Shown here: piece by piece, positions 7,132-13,767 of the stretch | Layout of the letters: each line of letters opens with the position of its first letter | How positions within the stretch are numbered: position 1 is the stretch's first letter | NCBI GenBank assembly: GCA_049646585.1 | Contig: JBARWC010000095.1 | Span: 1-16,486, forward strand | DNA length: 16,486 bases | Reading direction: 5' to 3' | DNA from: G025836975 sp049646585 | Lineage (GTDB): Bacteria > Pseudomonadota > Gammaproteobacteria > Burkholderiales > Burkholderiaceae_B | Position numbers and translations under genes: made by a program | Notes under the pieces: generated by a model | The model's database searches: none | Seen by the model: the letters and a program-made list of their open reading frames with translations, nothing else | What the model was told of the DNA's origin: nothing

Positions 7132-7845
7132 TCAACGGCCGGAGGGAAATCGGCCACCCAGGGCCTCGGTCGCCGATCTTGCCGCGTCCATGACCAGCTC
7201 GTTCATGCGCTTGATTGCCGCTGCGCTGAATCGCTCTTTCGGCCCAGACAAAGAAATCGCGCCGCAGAAATCATTGTTCGCGGCAAACACCGCACACGCC
7301 ACGGCCGCACAACTGGGGTCGCGTTCCCCCATGGAAAGCGCCAGCACATTGGCTCGCGACGGCGTTGCACCGGTGCCATAAAAAGCGGTAATCAATCTGC
7401 CCGCCGCGCCCCGGTTCAATGGCAGCAAATCGCCCTCTCGTATGCGATCCAGGGTCGAATGATTGGAATCGACACGCAGTACGCATACCCGGGACTCGCC
7501 ATCGTGGTACACGTGGAAAGAAGCGCTTTCACTGCCATGATCGACCAATTCCCTAAGGATGGGCAATAGCACTTCGGTCAAGCGATACGTCGCTTCGTAG
7601 CGGCGGCCCAGCTCGTGGGCATACGAACCCAAGGCATAGCGGCCATCAATGCGCCGAACGACCAACGACGCCCTTTCCAGCGAGACAATCAAACGCAGCA
7701 GCGTGCTTTTATAGAAGCCGGTTGCGCGTGAAAGATCGGCTAGCGTAATGGGCTCCGCCTGCTGGGCAATCGCCCCGACAATCGCCAGGGCGCGGTCGAC
7801 GGCCGCTACGCCACCGTCAGTCTCCGATACAGGTGTTGAGCTCAT
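7132..7845 (-). CDS. IclR family transcriptional regulator
   Basis: 237-residue DNA-binding regulator. The N-terminal winged helix-turn-helix spans about residues 14-75, with AVDRALAIVGAI, the recognition part LADLSRATGFYKSTLLRLIV and the wing LVVRRIDGRYALG. The C-terminal IclR effector domain (about 85-230) contains SASFHVYHDGESRVCVLRVD, LPLNRGAAGRLITAF and ERDPSCAAVACAVFAANNDFC. Such proteins usually repress or activate a nearby catabolic operon in response to a small ligand. Downstream targets are probably the adjacent dehydrogenases and the Bug gene, where paired sites are found. A -10-like TATAAA (7867-7862) lies just upstream, beside a partial match to those sites. The ribosome binding site is weak. 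The ligand is unknown. Confidence 0.95.
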   Translation of the reverse strand: MSSTPVSETDGGVAAVDRALAIVGAIAQQAEPITLADLSRATGFYKSTLLRLIVSLERASLVVRRIDGRYALGSYAHELGRRYEATYRLTEVLLPILRELVDHGSESASFHVYHDGESRVCVLRVDSNHSTLDRIREGDLLPLNRGAAGRLITAFYGTGATPSRANVLALSMGERDPSCAAVACAVFAANNDFCGAISLSGPKERFSAAAIKRMNELVMDAARSATEALGGRFPSGR

Positions 7846-7861
7846 AGACTATCTGGGGTGG

Positions 7862-7880
7862 TTTATACATAGCGAACGAT
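7862..7880 (-). promoter_or_regulatory. Candidate -10 box and operator-like half site upstream of the IclR gene
   Basis: On the minus strand ATCGTTCGCTATG (7880-7868) is directly followed by TATAAA (7867-7862). The first 12 bases match 10 of 12 with the flank of the downstream-facing element at 10421-10432 (ATCGTTCTCTCT). This would suit autoregulation. The promoter lacks a good -35 box and the similarity is short. Confidence 0.25.
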
Positions 7881-7922
7881 TATGCCATGCGGGCGGCAGG
7901 GGCCCCACCGACCAGGGCCGCA

Positions 7923-8810
7923 CTACTGGCCCTCAAAGACCAGGCTGATGGCTGGCGCATACTTTTCGCCATGCCCGGCGGCAATCGCTTCGTCGAAACA
8001 CGCAATCAGATTTTTCGCGCCCGTGGCATTGACGCCGACCTGCTCCGCCAGGCCGACGGCATAGGCCAGGTCTTTCTTCGCATAGGTCACCGGAAACGCC
8101 TTTTCCGGAAAGCTCTGAGGCGCAATGGCCTTCATGCCGTGATTGCGCAACGCAAAACTGTCCGCCGACCCCTGCGACAAGGCGGCAAACAAACGATCGG
8201 GCTCCACACCCGCCCGCACGCCGATGGCACGCGCTTCGGCCAAGGCCAGCACGGTCTCATAAAGGACCATATTGTTCAGTATCTTCACGACCTGGCCGGC
8301 GCCGACGCCGCCCACATGATTGACATCCGATGCGAACATGGCGATGTAAGCTTGAATATCGGCAAACACGGAGTCATCGGCGCCCACCGGCACGGCCAGC
8401 GTGCCGGCTTCGGCGGCGGCCCGGGTGCGCATGACGGGCGCATCGGCAAACAGAATGCCACGCTCCATCAGCTTGCCGGCCATGGCGCGAGTCAGGTCGA
8501 CGGGCGACGTGCTCAAGTCCACAACCACCTGGCCCTTGCGGCATAGCTGCAACAAACCATCACCGCCATTGCCTTCGACTACGCTGCGTACGATTTCGCC
8601 CGATGGCAGCGACATGAAGATCACGTCGGCCTGCCGCGCAATTTCTTCGATGGTGGCGGAAACCACCCCATGGCCGGCCAGGCGTTGCAAGGGTTCGGCA
8701 TTGCGGTCATTGGCAATAACGCGGATGCCGCTTTTGGTGGCCAGATGCCGGCAGATCGGTTCGCCCATGACGCCGACGCCGATAAAGCCTATGGTATTGA
8801 ATGCAGTCAT
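7923..8810 (-). CDS. NAD(P)-dependent beta-hydroxyacid dehydrogenase, 3-hydroxyisobutyrate dehydrogenase family
   Basis: 295-residue cytosolic oxidoreductase that oxidises a small beta-hydroxyacid to the semialdehyde, or runs in reverse. The N-terminal Rossmann fold has GFIGVGVMGEPI (GxGxxG at residues 11-16), and LSTSPVDLTRAM follows at about 100-110. The catalytic lysine is K176 in GVGAGQVVKILNNMVL. The substrate loop, normally DAPVSGGxxGAxxGTL, reads DAPVMRTRAAAEAGTL (123-138), so the SGG is replaced. ND-R36 at the end of the second strand may favour NADP(H), a weak inference. An open frame runs upstream to 9074, but ATG 8810 has AAGGA about 10 nt before it and directly precedes the Rossmann strand. 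It lies 82 bp after the aldehyde dehydrogenase on the same strand and probably shares its message. Confidence 0.92.
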   Translation of the reverse strand: MTAFNTIGFIGVGVMGEPICRHLATKSGIRVIANDRNAEPLQRLAGHGVVSATIEEIARQADVIFMSLPSGEIVRSVVEGNGGDGLLQLCRKGQVVVDLSTSPVDLTRAMAGKLMERGILFADAPVMRTRAAAEAGTLAVPVGADDSVFADIQAYIAMFASDVNHVGGVGAGQVVKILNNMVLYETVLALAEARAIGVRAGVEPDRLFAALSQGSADSFALRNHGMKAIAPQSFPEKAFPVTYAKKDLAYAVGLAEQVGVNATGAKNLIACFDEAIAAGHGEKYAPAISLVFEGQ

Positions 8811-8892
8811 TGAAATGATTCCTTCGATATAACTAGTATTGTCTGGAAAGGCGGCCGTGCACGCCGAGCTTGCGGATCGGACAGCACCCGCG

Positions 8893-10368
8893 TCACGCCA
8901 TATTGTGCGGGTCCATGCTCCAGTAAATGCCTTTGCTTTGTTGATACAGGCGCATGCCGGTGATGCCCTTTTCACGCCCGATGCCGCTGTTCTTGAAGCC
9001 GCCGAACGGTGTCGAAACCGAAAGCTGCTTGTAGGTATTGATCCAGACCAGGCCGGTTTCAAGCGCGCGCGCAACCCGCCAGGCGCGCTGATAGTTTGCC
9101 GTCCATATCCCGGAGGCCAAGCCGTAGGCGCTGTCGTTGGCCTGGGCGATCAAGTCTTCTTCGTCATCAAAAGGCAGCACGCAAAGGACGGGCCCGAAGA
9201 TTTCCTCGCGCACCGCTGTCGCCCCATTATCCAGGCCACCGATAATGGTGGGCAGGAAGAAAGCGCCCTGCGCAAACTCCGCCCCCTCTGGACGTTTCCC
9301 GCCCAATAGGATGCGGCCGCCTTGCGCCACCGCCTCCTCGACGAATTGTTCTATGCGGCCGCGATGCGCAAAGCTGGCGATGGGCCCCATTTCGGCGCCT
9401 TCCGTCATCGGCAGGCCAACCTTGATCTTGCCTGCGCGCTCAATCAGCAATGCAAGCAAGCGGTCATGCACGCCGCGCTGGACGAACAAACGCGAACCCG
9501 CCACGCAGGATTGACCGCTACCCTCAAAAATGCCGCCCATGATGTTTTCCACGGCCGCCTCGAGATTGGCGTCGTCGAACACGATATGAGGCGACTTGCC
9601 GCCCAGCTCCAGCGCGGCGGGAATCAAGCGCTGCGCCGCAACGACACCGATGGCGCGGCCGCTGGCCGTACCGCCGGTAAATGACACCATGCGTACACCG
9701 GGATGCTCGACCAGCGCCTTGCCGGTAACCCGCCCATCGCCCGTCAATACATTGAGTATGCCGGGAGGCAGGCCCGCCTGCAGGGCGACTTCGCCCAGCA
9801 GCAGAGCCGCCGAGGGCGTGACTTCAGAGGGCTTCAGGATAATGGCGTTGCCGGCGGCCAAGGCCGGCGCGACTTTTTGCGCCTCCATGGTCAAGGGAGA
9901 GTTCCAGGGCGTGATGGCCGCAATCACTCCATAGGGCTCGTAGGCCGTCATGGAAAGGTAGTTGCCGCGAGGCGGGGTAATTTCCGCGCCCTGAGTCTCG
10001 CAAACCGCCGCGAAATAACGAAAAGTCGCGGCGGCGCTGCCGGCCTGCGCCTTGCACTCGCTCCATACTTTGCCATTTTCCAGCATCTGTGCGCGTGCAA
10101 ACTCATCCGAACGCTCGACGATCAGATTGGCAATACGCATCAGAAGCTGGGCACGCAAATGCGGCAGCATATCTTTCCATGCAGCCTGCCGCGCGGCCGC
10201 CGTAGCCGCCGCCACCGCGGCGGCCACATGCTCCGGCGACGCAATCGACACACGGTAATTGACCTGGCCGGTAGCCGGATTGACCGACTCGAAAAACTCC
10301 CGGCTGTTGGAGACCCATTCGCCATTGATCAAGAATGGTTTTGGGTCTGAACCCGCTTGCTGCGACAT
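8893..10368 (-). CDS. Aldehyde dehydrogenase (NAD(P)+ dependent, ALDH superfamily)
   Basis: 491-residue cytosolic enzyme that oxidises an aldehyde to the acid. All key sites are present: PWN with N156, K179 in ILKPSEVTPSAAL, the cofactor loop SFTGGTASGR (229-238), general base E254 in LELGGKSPHIVF, nucleophile C288 in GSGQSCVAGSRLF and EEIFGP (388-393). Near the C-terminus is TPFGGFKNSGIGREKG. The ATG at 10368 is preferred, with GGAG upstream; a GTG at 10410 would add 14 residues that look unlike the family. It is the first gene after a strong divergent promoter and is followed by the beta-hydroxyacid dehydrogenase, so the pair may oxidise an alcohol via an aldehyde to an acid. Resemblance is to the general betaine/benzaldehyde/semialdehyde group; the substrate is not deducible. 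Confidence 0.95.
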   Translation of the reverse strand: MSQQAGSDPKPFLINGEWVSNSREFFESVNPATGQVNYRVSIASPEHVAAAVAAATAAARQAAWKDMLPHLRAQLLMRIANLIVERSDEFARAQMLENGKVWSECKAQAGSAAATFRYFAAVCETQGAEITPPRGNYLSMTAYEPYGVIAAITPWNSPLTMEAQKVAPALAAGNAIILKPSEVTPSAALLLGEVALQAGLPPGILNVLTGDGRVTGKALVEHPGVRMVSFTGGTASGRAIGVVAAQRLIPAALELGGKSPHIVFDDANLEAAVENIMGGIFEGSGQSCVAGSRLFVQRGVHDRLLALLIERAGKIKVGLPMTEGAEMGPIASFAHRGRIEQFVEEAVAQGGRILLGGKRPEGAEFAQGAFFLPTIIGGLDNGATAVREEIFGPVLCVLPFDDEEDLIAQANDSAYGLASGIWTANYQRAWRVARALETGLVWINTYKQLSVSTPFGGFKNSGIGREKGITGMRLYQQSKGIYWSMDPHNMA

Positions 10369-10423
10369 GATGTGCTGACTCCGTAAAAAGCTAAATCGGC
10401 CTATGTTCACGGCCTAAGCTATC

Positions 10424-10449
10424 GTTCTCTCTAACGAACCACTTGTTCT
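10424..10449 (-). promoter_or_regulatory. Operator-like 26-bp element A, just downstream of the ALDH promoter
   Basis: Read on the minus strand from 10449, it begins AGAACA and ends CGTTAGAGAGAAC. It starts 6 nt after the -10 box, so it would cover the transcription start. It contains GAAC, GTTC and GAAC half sites. It is identical at 20 of 26 positions, without gaps, to element B at 10587-10612 in the opposite orientation. The nearest regulator gene is the IclR family gene at 7132-7845. Confidence 0.6.
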
Positions 10450-10455
10450 ATTTTT

Positions 10456-10484
10456 ATTATCGATAAGCCCATTTTTCCTGTCAA
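10456..10484 (-). promoter_or_regulatory. Strong sigma-70 promoter for the aldehyde dehydrogenase operon
   Basis: On the minus strand a perfect -35 TTGACA (10484-10479), a 17-nt spacer and -10 GATAAT (10461-10456, 5 of 6) are seen. The start of transcription would be near 10449, giving a leader of about 80 nt to the ATG at 10368. Confidence 0.7.
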
Positions 10485-10548
10485 GAGAAAATTGAAAAAC
10501 GAAGAAAAGCCAGCGCCAAGAGGTAGCGCCAGATGATCAAAACGGCGA

Positions 10549-10577
10549 TTGACACAGCATTCAAAAAACGACAAAAT
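10549..10577 (+). promoter_or_regulatory. Sigma-70 promoter for the Bug receptor gene
   Basis: Perfect -35 TTGACA (10549-10554), 17-nt spacer and a weaker -10 CAAAAT (10572-10577, 4 of 6). Transcription would start near 10584, giving a leader of about 85 nt. The whole 300-bp divergent region 10369-10668 is AT-rich compared with its flanks and holds the two promoters and two operator-like elements. Confidence 0.55.
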
Positions 10578-10586
10578 TACATTATC

Positions 10587-10612
10587 AGAACATTCGTTCC
10601 GTTAGAAAGAAC
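10587..10612 (+). promoter_or_regulatory. Operator-like 26-bp element B, just downstream of the Bug promoter
   Basis: Starts AGAACA and ends CGTTAGAAAGAAC, beginning 9 nt after the -10 box. Its last 13 bases differ from those of element A by one base. Placement over the start region of each divergent promoter suggests coordinated repression, or an activator and looping arrangement, by one protein. Confidence 0.6.
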
Positions 10613-10668
10613 ACAAACATTCCAGCAAGCATTTGCCGGCCGGACAGATCAAAGAGGAAACAAGTCAC

Positions 10669-11637
10669 ATGAAGCTCAAAGCATTCCTGGCCTGCGCCGC
10701 CATAGGCTATGCCGCCTTTGCCGGCGGCGCCGCGGCACAGACCTATCCCGCTCAACCCATCAACCTGTTCGTACCCTATGCGGCGGGCGGAGCCACCGAC
10801 GTCATTGCCCGGCTTCTTGCGACCGACTTGTCCAAACAGCTCAAGCAGCCCATCGTCGTTGTAAACAAACCGGGCGCCGGCACCACGCTGGCCGCATCCG
10901 AAGTGGCCCGATCCAAGCCGGACGGCTACTCGCTGTACATGACCACCGCCGCACACACCATCAGCGCCAGCCTATACCGCAACCTGCGTTACGACCCCAT
11001 CAAAGACTTTGCGCCCATTACCCTGGTCGCCAGAATTCCGATTGTGCTGGTGGTCAATCCATCGCTCAAGGTGAATACGCTGGCCGAGTACATCGCATAC
11101 GCTAAAAAGGGCGGCACTGGCTTGTCGGTGGGCTCCCCTGGCAACGGGTCGCCCCAACACCTGGCATCGGCGCTCTTCCAGGCACGCACCGGCACCGAAC
11201 TTCTGCATATTCCGTACCGCGGCGATGCCCCGCTGATCAACGATCTTCTGGCGGGCTCCGTCGAATCGGCGTTCATTACCCTTTCGGCCGCACTGCCCCA
11301 TATACAGTCCAAAGGCCTGCGTGCCATTGCCCTCGCCAATCCAACGCGCATCAATGCCATCCCCGATGTGCCCACCATGACGGAAGCCGGCCTTGATGGG
11401 TTCTCCGCCGCCACGTGGTTCGGCTTGTTCGGCCCCGCCGGCATCGACGCCTCCGTTCAGAGCACGCTGCACCAGGCCAGCAGCAAAGTGATCACGACCC
11501 CGGAATTCACTCAGCGCATCGAAAACATGGGCGGCCAGATCGCCAACCTGGGTCCCGACGAATTCCGCGATTACGTCAAGGCGGAATCCGAGCAATGGGC
11601 CAAAGCGGTCGAAGTATCCGGGGCCCGTGTAGACTAA
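10669..11637 (+). CDS. Bug/TctC family periplasmic solute-binding protein (tripartite tricarboxylate transporter type)
   Basis: 322-residue secreted receptor. The signal peptide is MKLKAFLACAAIGYAAFAGG followed by AAAQ, with cleavage at about residue 23-24. The mature protein has the family pattern: YPAQPINLFVPYAAGGATD near the N-terminus, VVVNKPGAGTTLAASEVA, KPDGYSL, FAPITLVARIPIVLVVNPSL, the loop HIPYRGDAPLINDLLAG, DVPTMTEAGLDGF and TWFGLFGPAG. Bug proteins bind small carboxylates or amides; they are greatly expanded in Alcaligenaceae and often lack cognate TctA/TctB genes, as here. ATG 10669 is chosen over an upstream ATG (10633) because AGAGGA precedes it and the signal peptide begins there. 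It is divergent from the aldehyde dehydrogenase operon and probably delivers or senses that pathway's substrate. Confidence 0.95.
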   Translation: MKLKAFLACAAIGYAAFAGGAAAQTYPAQPINLFVPYAAGGATDVIARLLATDLSKQLKQPIVVVNKPGAGTTLAASEVARSKPDGYSLYMTTAAHTISASLYRNLRYDPIKDFAPITLVARIPIVLVVNPSLKVNTLAEYIAYAKKGGTGLSVGSPGNGSPQHLASALFQARTGTELLHIPYRGDAPLINDLLAGSVESAFITLSAALPHIQSKGLRAIALANPTRINAIPDVPTMTEAGLDGFSAATWFGLFGPAGIDASVQSTLHQASSKVITTPEFTQRIENMGGQIANLGPDEFRDYVKAESEQWAKAVEVSGARVD

Positions 11638-11719
11638 GCCGCCCGGATCCCTCCCGCGATGCCGCCGGGGCGGCTCGTCGAGTATCCGGTCCATTCTTAC
11701 GCACCGGATATCCTTCCAT

Positions 11720-11743
11720 GAGCCGGGGGCATGCCCCCGGCTC
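11720..11743 (+). terminator. 24-nt perfect palindrome after the Bug gene (terminator-like, no U tract)
   Basis: GAGCCGGGGG (11720-11729), CATG loop, CCCCCGGCTC (11734-11743) is a perfect palindrome giving a 10-bp very GC-rich stem, 83 bp after the Bug stop codon. No T run follows on either strand. It probably ends or stabilises the Bug transcript before the kyn promoter region. Confidence 0.5.
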
Positions 11744-11764
11744 GAATTCCAATAGCGCCGGCAT

Positions 11765-11800
11765 AAAAAAAATAATTGATATAAGCTTGAATTAATTTTC
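11765..11800 (+). promoter_or_regulatory. AT-rich promoter region of kynBA with extended -10 box
   Basis: An A8 tract (11765-11772) is followed by TGATATAAG (11777-11785), which fits an extended -10 (TGnTATAAT with one mismatch), and then AATTAATTTT. It lies about 70 nt before the kynB ATG. There is no good -35 box, which agrees with an extended -10 or an activated promoter. In other bacteria the Lrp/AsnC-type KynR controls kyn genes; no kynR gene is seen here. Confidence 0.4.
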
Positions 11801-11853
11801 CAGCCAAGGCCCGCGCTGCCCGGACAGCGCAGCGCCGAACCGGGCTTATCATC

Positions 11854-12489
11854 ATGCAAGAGCTATGGGACATTTCGCCGCCGGTTTCGGCGCAGTCGCC
11901 GGTCTTTCCCGGCGACACCCCCTACAGCCGGAAATGGAACACCACCATCGGCCCGGGCTGCCCGGTCAACGTCAGCCAGATCACGCTTTCGCCGCACGTC
12001 GGCGCCCATGCCGATGCGCCGCTGCACTATAGCGAGCAAGGCGCCCCGGTCGGCCAACTGGACCTGGCCCCCTTCCTGGGACCCTGTCGCGTCATCCACG
12101 TATTACACGGGCAAACCCTGGTCACCGTCGACGACTTGCTGCCCTTCCTGGACGGAGCCCCGCCGCGCATACTGGTGCGCAGCCGCGAACGGGCGAACCT
12201 CACAAGCTGGAGCGACGATTTCGCCGCCTTCGCCCCCCAGGCCATCGAATTCCTGGCCCGGCGCGGCGTCCTGCTGATCGGCCTGGACACGCCCAGCATC
12301 GATCCCGCCGACAGCAAAACCCTGGACAGCCACCAAACCATACTGAAGCACGACATGCGCGTGCTAGAAAACCTGGTCCTGGACCAGGTTCCCGCAGGCG
12401 ACTACGAACTCATCGCCCTTCCCCTGGCCCTGGCCGACGCCGACGCCAGCCCCGTGCGGGCCGTGTTGCGCCGCCTGCCGACCGTTTAG
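11854..12489 (+). CDS. kynB: Kynurenine formamidase (arylformamidase), cyclase family
   Basis: 211-residue metal-dependent hydrolase that converts N-formylkynurenine to kynurenine and formate. The metal-site motif is SPHVGAHADAPLHY with H48, G50, H52, D54, P56 and H58, the KynB form of the cyclase-family HxGxHxDxPxH pattern. Near the N-terminus is WDISPPVSAQSPVFPGDTPY, and later GLDTPSIDPADSKTLDSHQ (about 143-161), also typical. Length matches bacterial KynB (about 205-215). No clear ribosome binding site precedes the ATG. kynA follows after 18 bp, so the two form one operon carrying out the second and first steps of tryptophan breakdown. A perfect 10-bp inverted repeat lies in the gene at 12370-12390. 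Confidence 0.95.
   Translation: MQELWDISPPVSAQSPVFPGDTPYSRKWNTTIGPGCPVNVSQITLSPHVGAHADAPLHYSEQGAPVGQLDLAPFLGPCRVIHVLHGQTLVTVDDLLPFLDGAPPRILVRSRERANLTSWSDDFAAFAPQAIEFLARRGVLLIGLDTPSIDPADSKTLDSHQTILKHDMRVLENLVLDQVPAGDYELIALPLALADADASPVRAVLRRLPTV
12370..12390 (+). repeat. 21-nt near-perfect palindrome inside kynB
   Basis: AACCTGGTCC (12370-12379), one T, GGACCAGGTT (12381-12390): every position pairs except the central base. It is within codons for NLVLDQV about 100 nt before the kynB stop. It may fold in the message ahead of kynA or be a coding coincidence. Confidence 0.5.
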
Positions 12490-12507
12490 AGAACCGCCCG
12501 AGACATC

Positions 12508-13365
12508 ATGAATACCGCAAGCAAAGACAACGACGGCCAGGCCATCGTTCAGCAGGAAAAAGCCCAGCTCGATTTTTCCCGCGACATGAGCTACGGCGAC
12601 TACCTGCACCTTGACGCCCTGCTCAGCGCGCAGCACCCCTTGTCGCCCGAGCACAATGAAATGCTGTTCATCATCCAGCATCAGACCAGCGAACTCTGGA
12701 TGAAGCTGATGTTGCACGAATTGCGCGCCGCCATCCAGAACCTGACCGCCGACCGCTTGCAGCCCTGCTTCAAGATGCTGGCCCGGGTCAGCAAGATTAT
12801 GGAGCAGCTGGTGCATGCCTGGGATGTCCTGGCCACCATGACGCCGCCGGAATACTCCGCCCTGCGACCCTACCTGGCGCAGTCCAGCGGTTTCCAAAGC
12901 TATCAATACCGGCAGATCGAGTTCGCGCTGGGCAACAAGAACGCCGCCATGCTGCGGCCGCATGCGCACCGGGCCGATCTGCTGGCCCAGGTAAAACAGG
13001 CCTACGAAACGCCTTCGCTGTACGACGAAGCGCTGCGGGCCTTGCACCGCCAGGGCCTGGCCATTCCGTCCGACTACCTCGAACGGGACTGGACGCAGGC
13101 GTATGCGGCCAACCCCCAGGTGGAGCAGGCCTGGTTGACGGTCTATCGCCACCCCGAGCAGTACTGGGACTTGTATCAACTGGGCGAAAAACTGACCGAC
13201 CTGGAAGACGCCTTCCGCCTGTGGCGATTCCGCCACGTCACCACGGTGGAACGCATCATAGGCTTCAAACGGGGTACGGGCGGCACTTCCGGCGTGTCCT
13301 ACCTGCGTAAAATGCTGGATGTGGTGCTGTTTCCCGAACTTTGGAAGTTGCGCACCGACTTGTAA
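12508..13365 (+). CDS. kynA: Tryptophan 2,3-dioxygenase
   Basis: 285-residue heme enzyme that opens the indole ring of L-tryptophan to give N-formylkynurenine. Motifs include MLFIIQHQTSELWMKLMLHE (residues 52-71), RPYLAQSSGFQSYQYRQIEF (120-139) and RFRHVTTVERIIGFKRGTGG (240-259). Compared with the Xanthomonas campestris enzyme, active-site positions are shifted by three: H58, Y116, R120, S127 and T257 are all present, and H243 is the heme ligand. Full length for the bacterial family. The start at 12508 is 18 bp after kynB with only a weak GAGA ribosome site. No kynU is found downstream, where rpmE2 with its own signals begins, so kynurenine must be processed by genes outside the window. Confidence 0.98.
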   Translation: MNTASKDNDGQAIVQQEKAQLDFSRDMSYGDYLHLDALLSAQHPLSPEHNEMLFIIQHQTSELWMKLMLHELRAAIQNLTADRLQPCFKMLARVSKIMEQLVHAWDVLATMTPPEYSALRPYLAQSSGFQSYQYRQIEFALGNKNAAMLRPHAHRADLLAQVKQAYETPSLYDEALRALHRQGLAIPSDYLERDWTQAYAANPQVEQAWLTVYRHPEQYWDLYQLGEKLTDLEDAFRLWRFRHVTTVERIIGFKRGTGGTSGVSYLRKMLDVVLFPELWKLRTDL

Positions 13366-13377
13366 GTACGCTAGAAT
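13348..13377 (+). promoter_or_regulatory. Promoter candidate for rpmE2
   Basis: TTGCGC (13348-13353, 3 of 6), an 18-nt spacer and TAGAAT (13372-13377, 5 of 6) overlap the end of kynA and would start a transcript near 13384, about 87 nt before the rpmE2 ATG. Confidence 0.4.
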
Positions 13378-13470
13378 AGCTAGTTATCTTGGATACGTGG
13401 CTAGGCGCGCGCAATGCATGCGGGCTTTGCTGGCGACCCGCCCTTATTGGAAAAAACAGGAATCTCGATC

Positions 13471-13737
13471 ATGAAAGAAGGCATCCACCCCGAATACCGC
13501 GAAGTGGTGTTTCTGGATCAGCAGACAGGCACGAAGTTCATTTCGCGTTCTACGCTTAACAGCCGTGAAACCATCGAACTTGACGGTAAAACCTACCCCT
13601 TGTTCAAATGCGACGTGACCTCGGAATCGCACCCGTTCTACACCGGCGCGCAAACGCGCATCGTTGAAACCGGCCGCGTCGAAAAATTCCGCGCCCGTTT
13701 CGCCCGCACCGCCGGTACCACGCGCAAGGCTTCGTAA
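13471..13737 (+). CDS. rpmE2: 50S ribosomal protein L31 type B
   Basis: 88-residue ribosomal protein of the zinc-independent (type B, RpmE2/YkgM-like) form. The start MKEGIHPEYREVVFLDQQTG and the central KCDVTSESHPFYTG are characteristic. The CxxC zinc ligands of the type A form are absent, leaving a single Cys. The C-terminus is basic (RFARTAGTTRKAS). The ATG at 13471 has AGGA about 10 nt upstream; an earlier in-frame ATG at 13414 would add 19 unrelated residues. It is a monocistronic unit between a promoter candidate at the end of kynA and an intrinsic terminator. In many bacteria type B L31 is induced by zinc starvation through Zur, but no clear Zur box was recognised here. Confidence 0.97.
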   Translation: MKEGIHPEYREVVFLDQQTGTKFISRSTLNSRETIELDGKTYPLFKCDVTSESHPFYTGAQTRIVETGRVEKFRARFARTAGTTRKAS

Positions 13738-13767
13738 GCTTTCAGCTTCCCGCCCTCCCGCGTATGC

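Noticed and set aside
8090..8108. Small hairpin CCGGAAA/TTTCCGG inside the dehydrogenase gene as a repeat or regulatory element
   Set aside because: Only 7 bp in coding sequence with no second copy noticed, so no better than chance.
8811..9074. N-terminal extension of the beta-hydroxyacid dehydrogenase up to 9074
   Set aside because: The extension runs into the 3' end of the aldehyde dehydrogenase gene and has no homology-like features. The ATG at 8810 has a ribosome site and directly precedes the cofactor fold.
12364..13236. 290-codon open frame opposite kynA and the end of kynB
   Set aside because: kynA has all active-site residues on the other strand. The antisense product is Val/Gly/Gln-rich and resembles nothing known.
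13371..13390. GCTAGAATAGCTAGTTAT as a Zur box for rpmE2
   Set aside because: It has internal GCTAG repetition but does not match the known Zur palindrome well, and part of it is better read as a -10 box.
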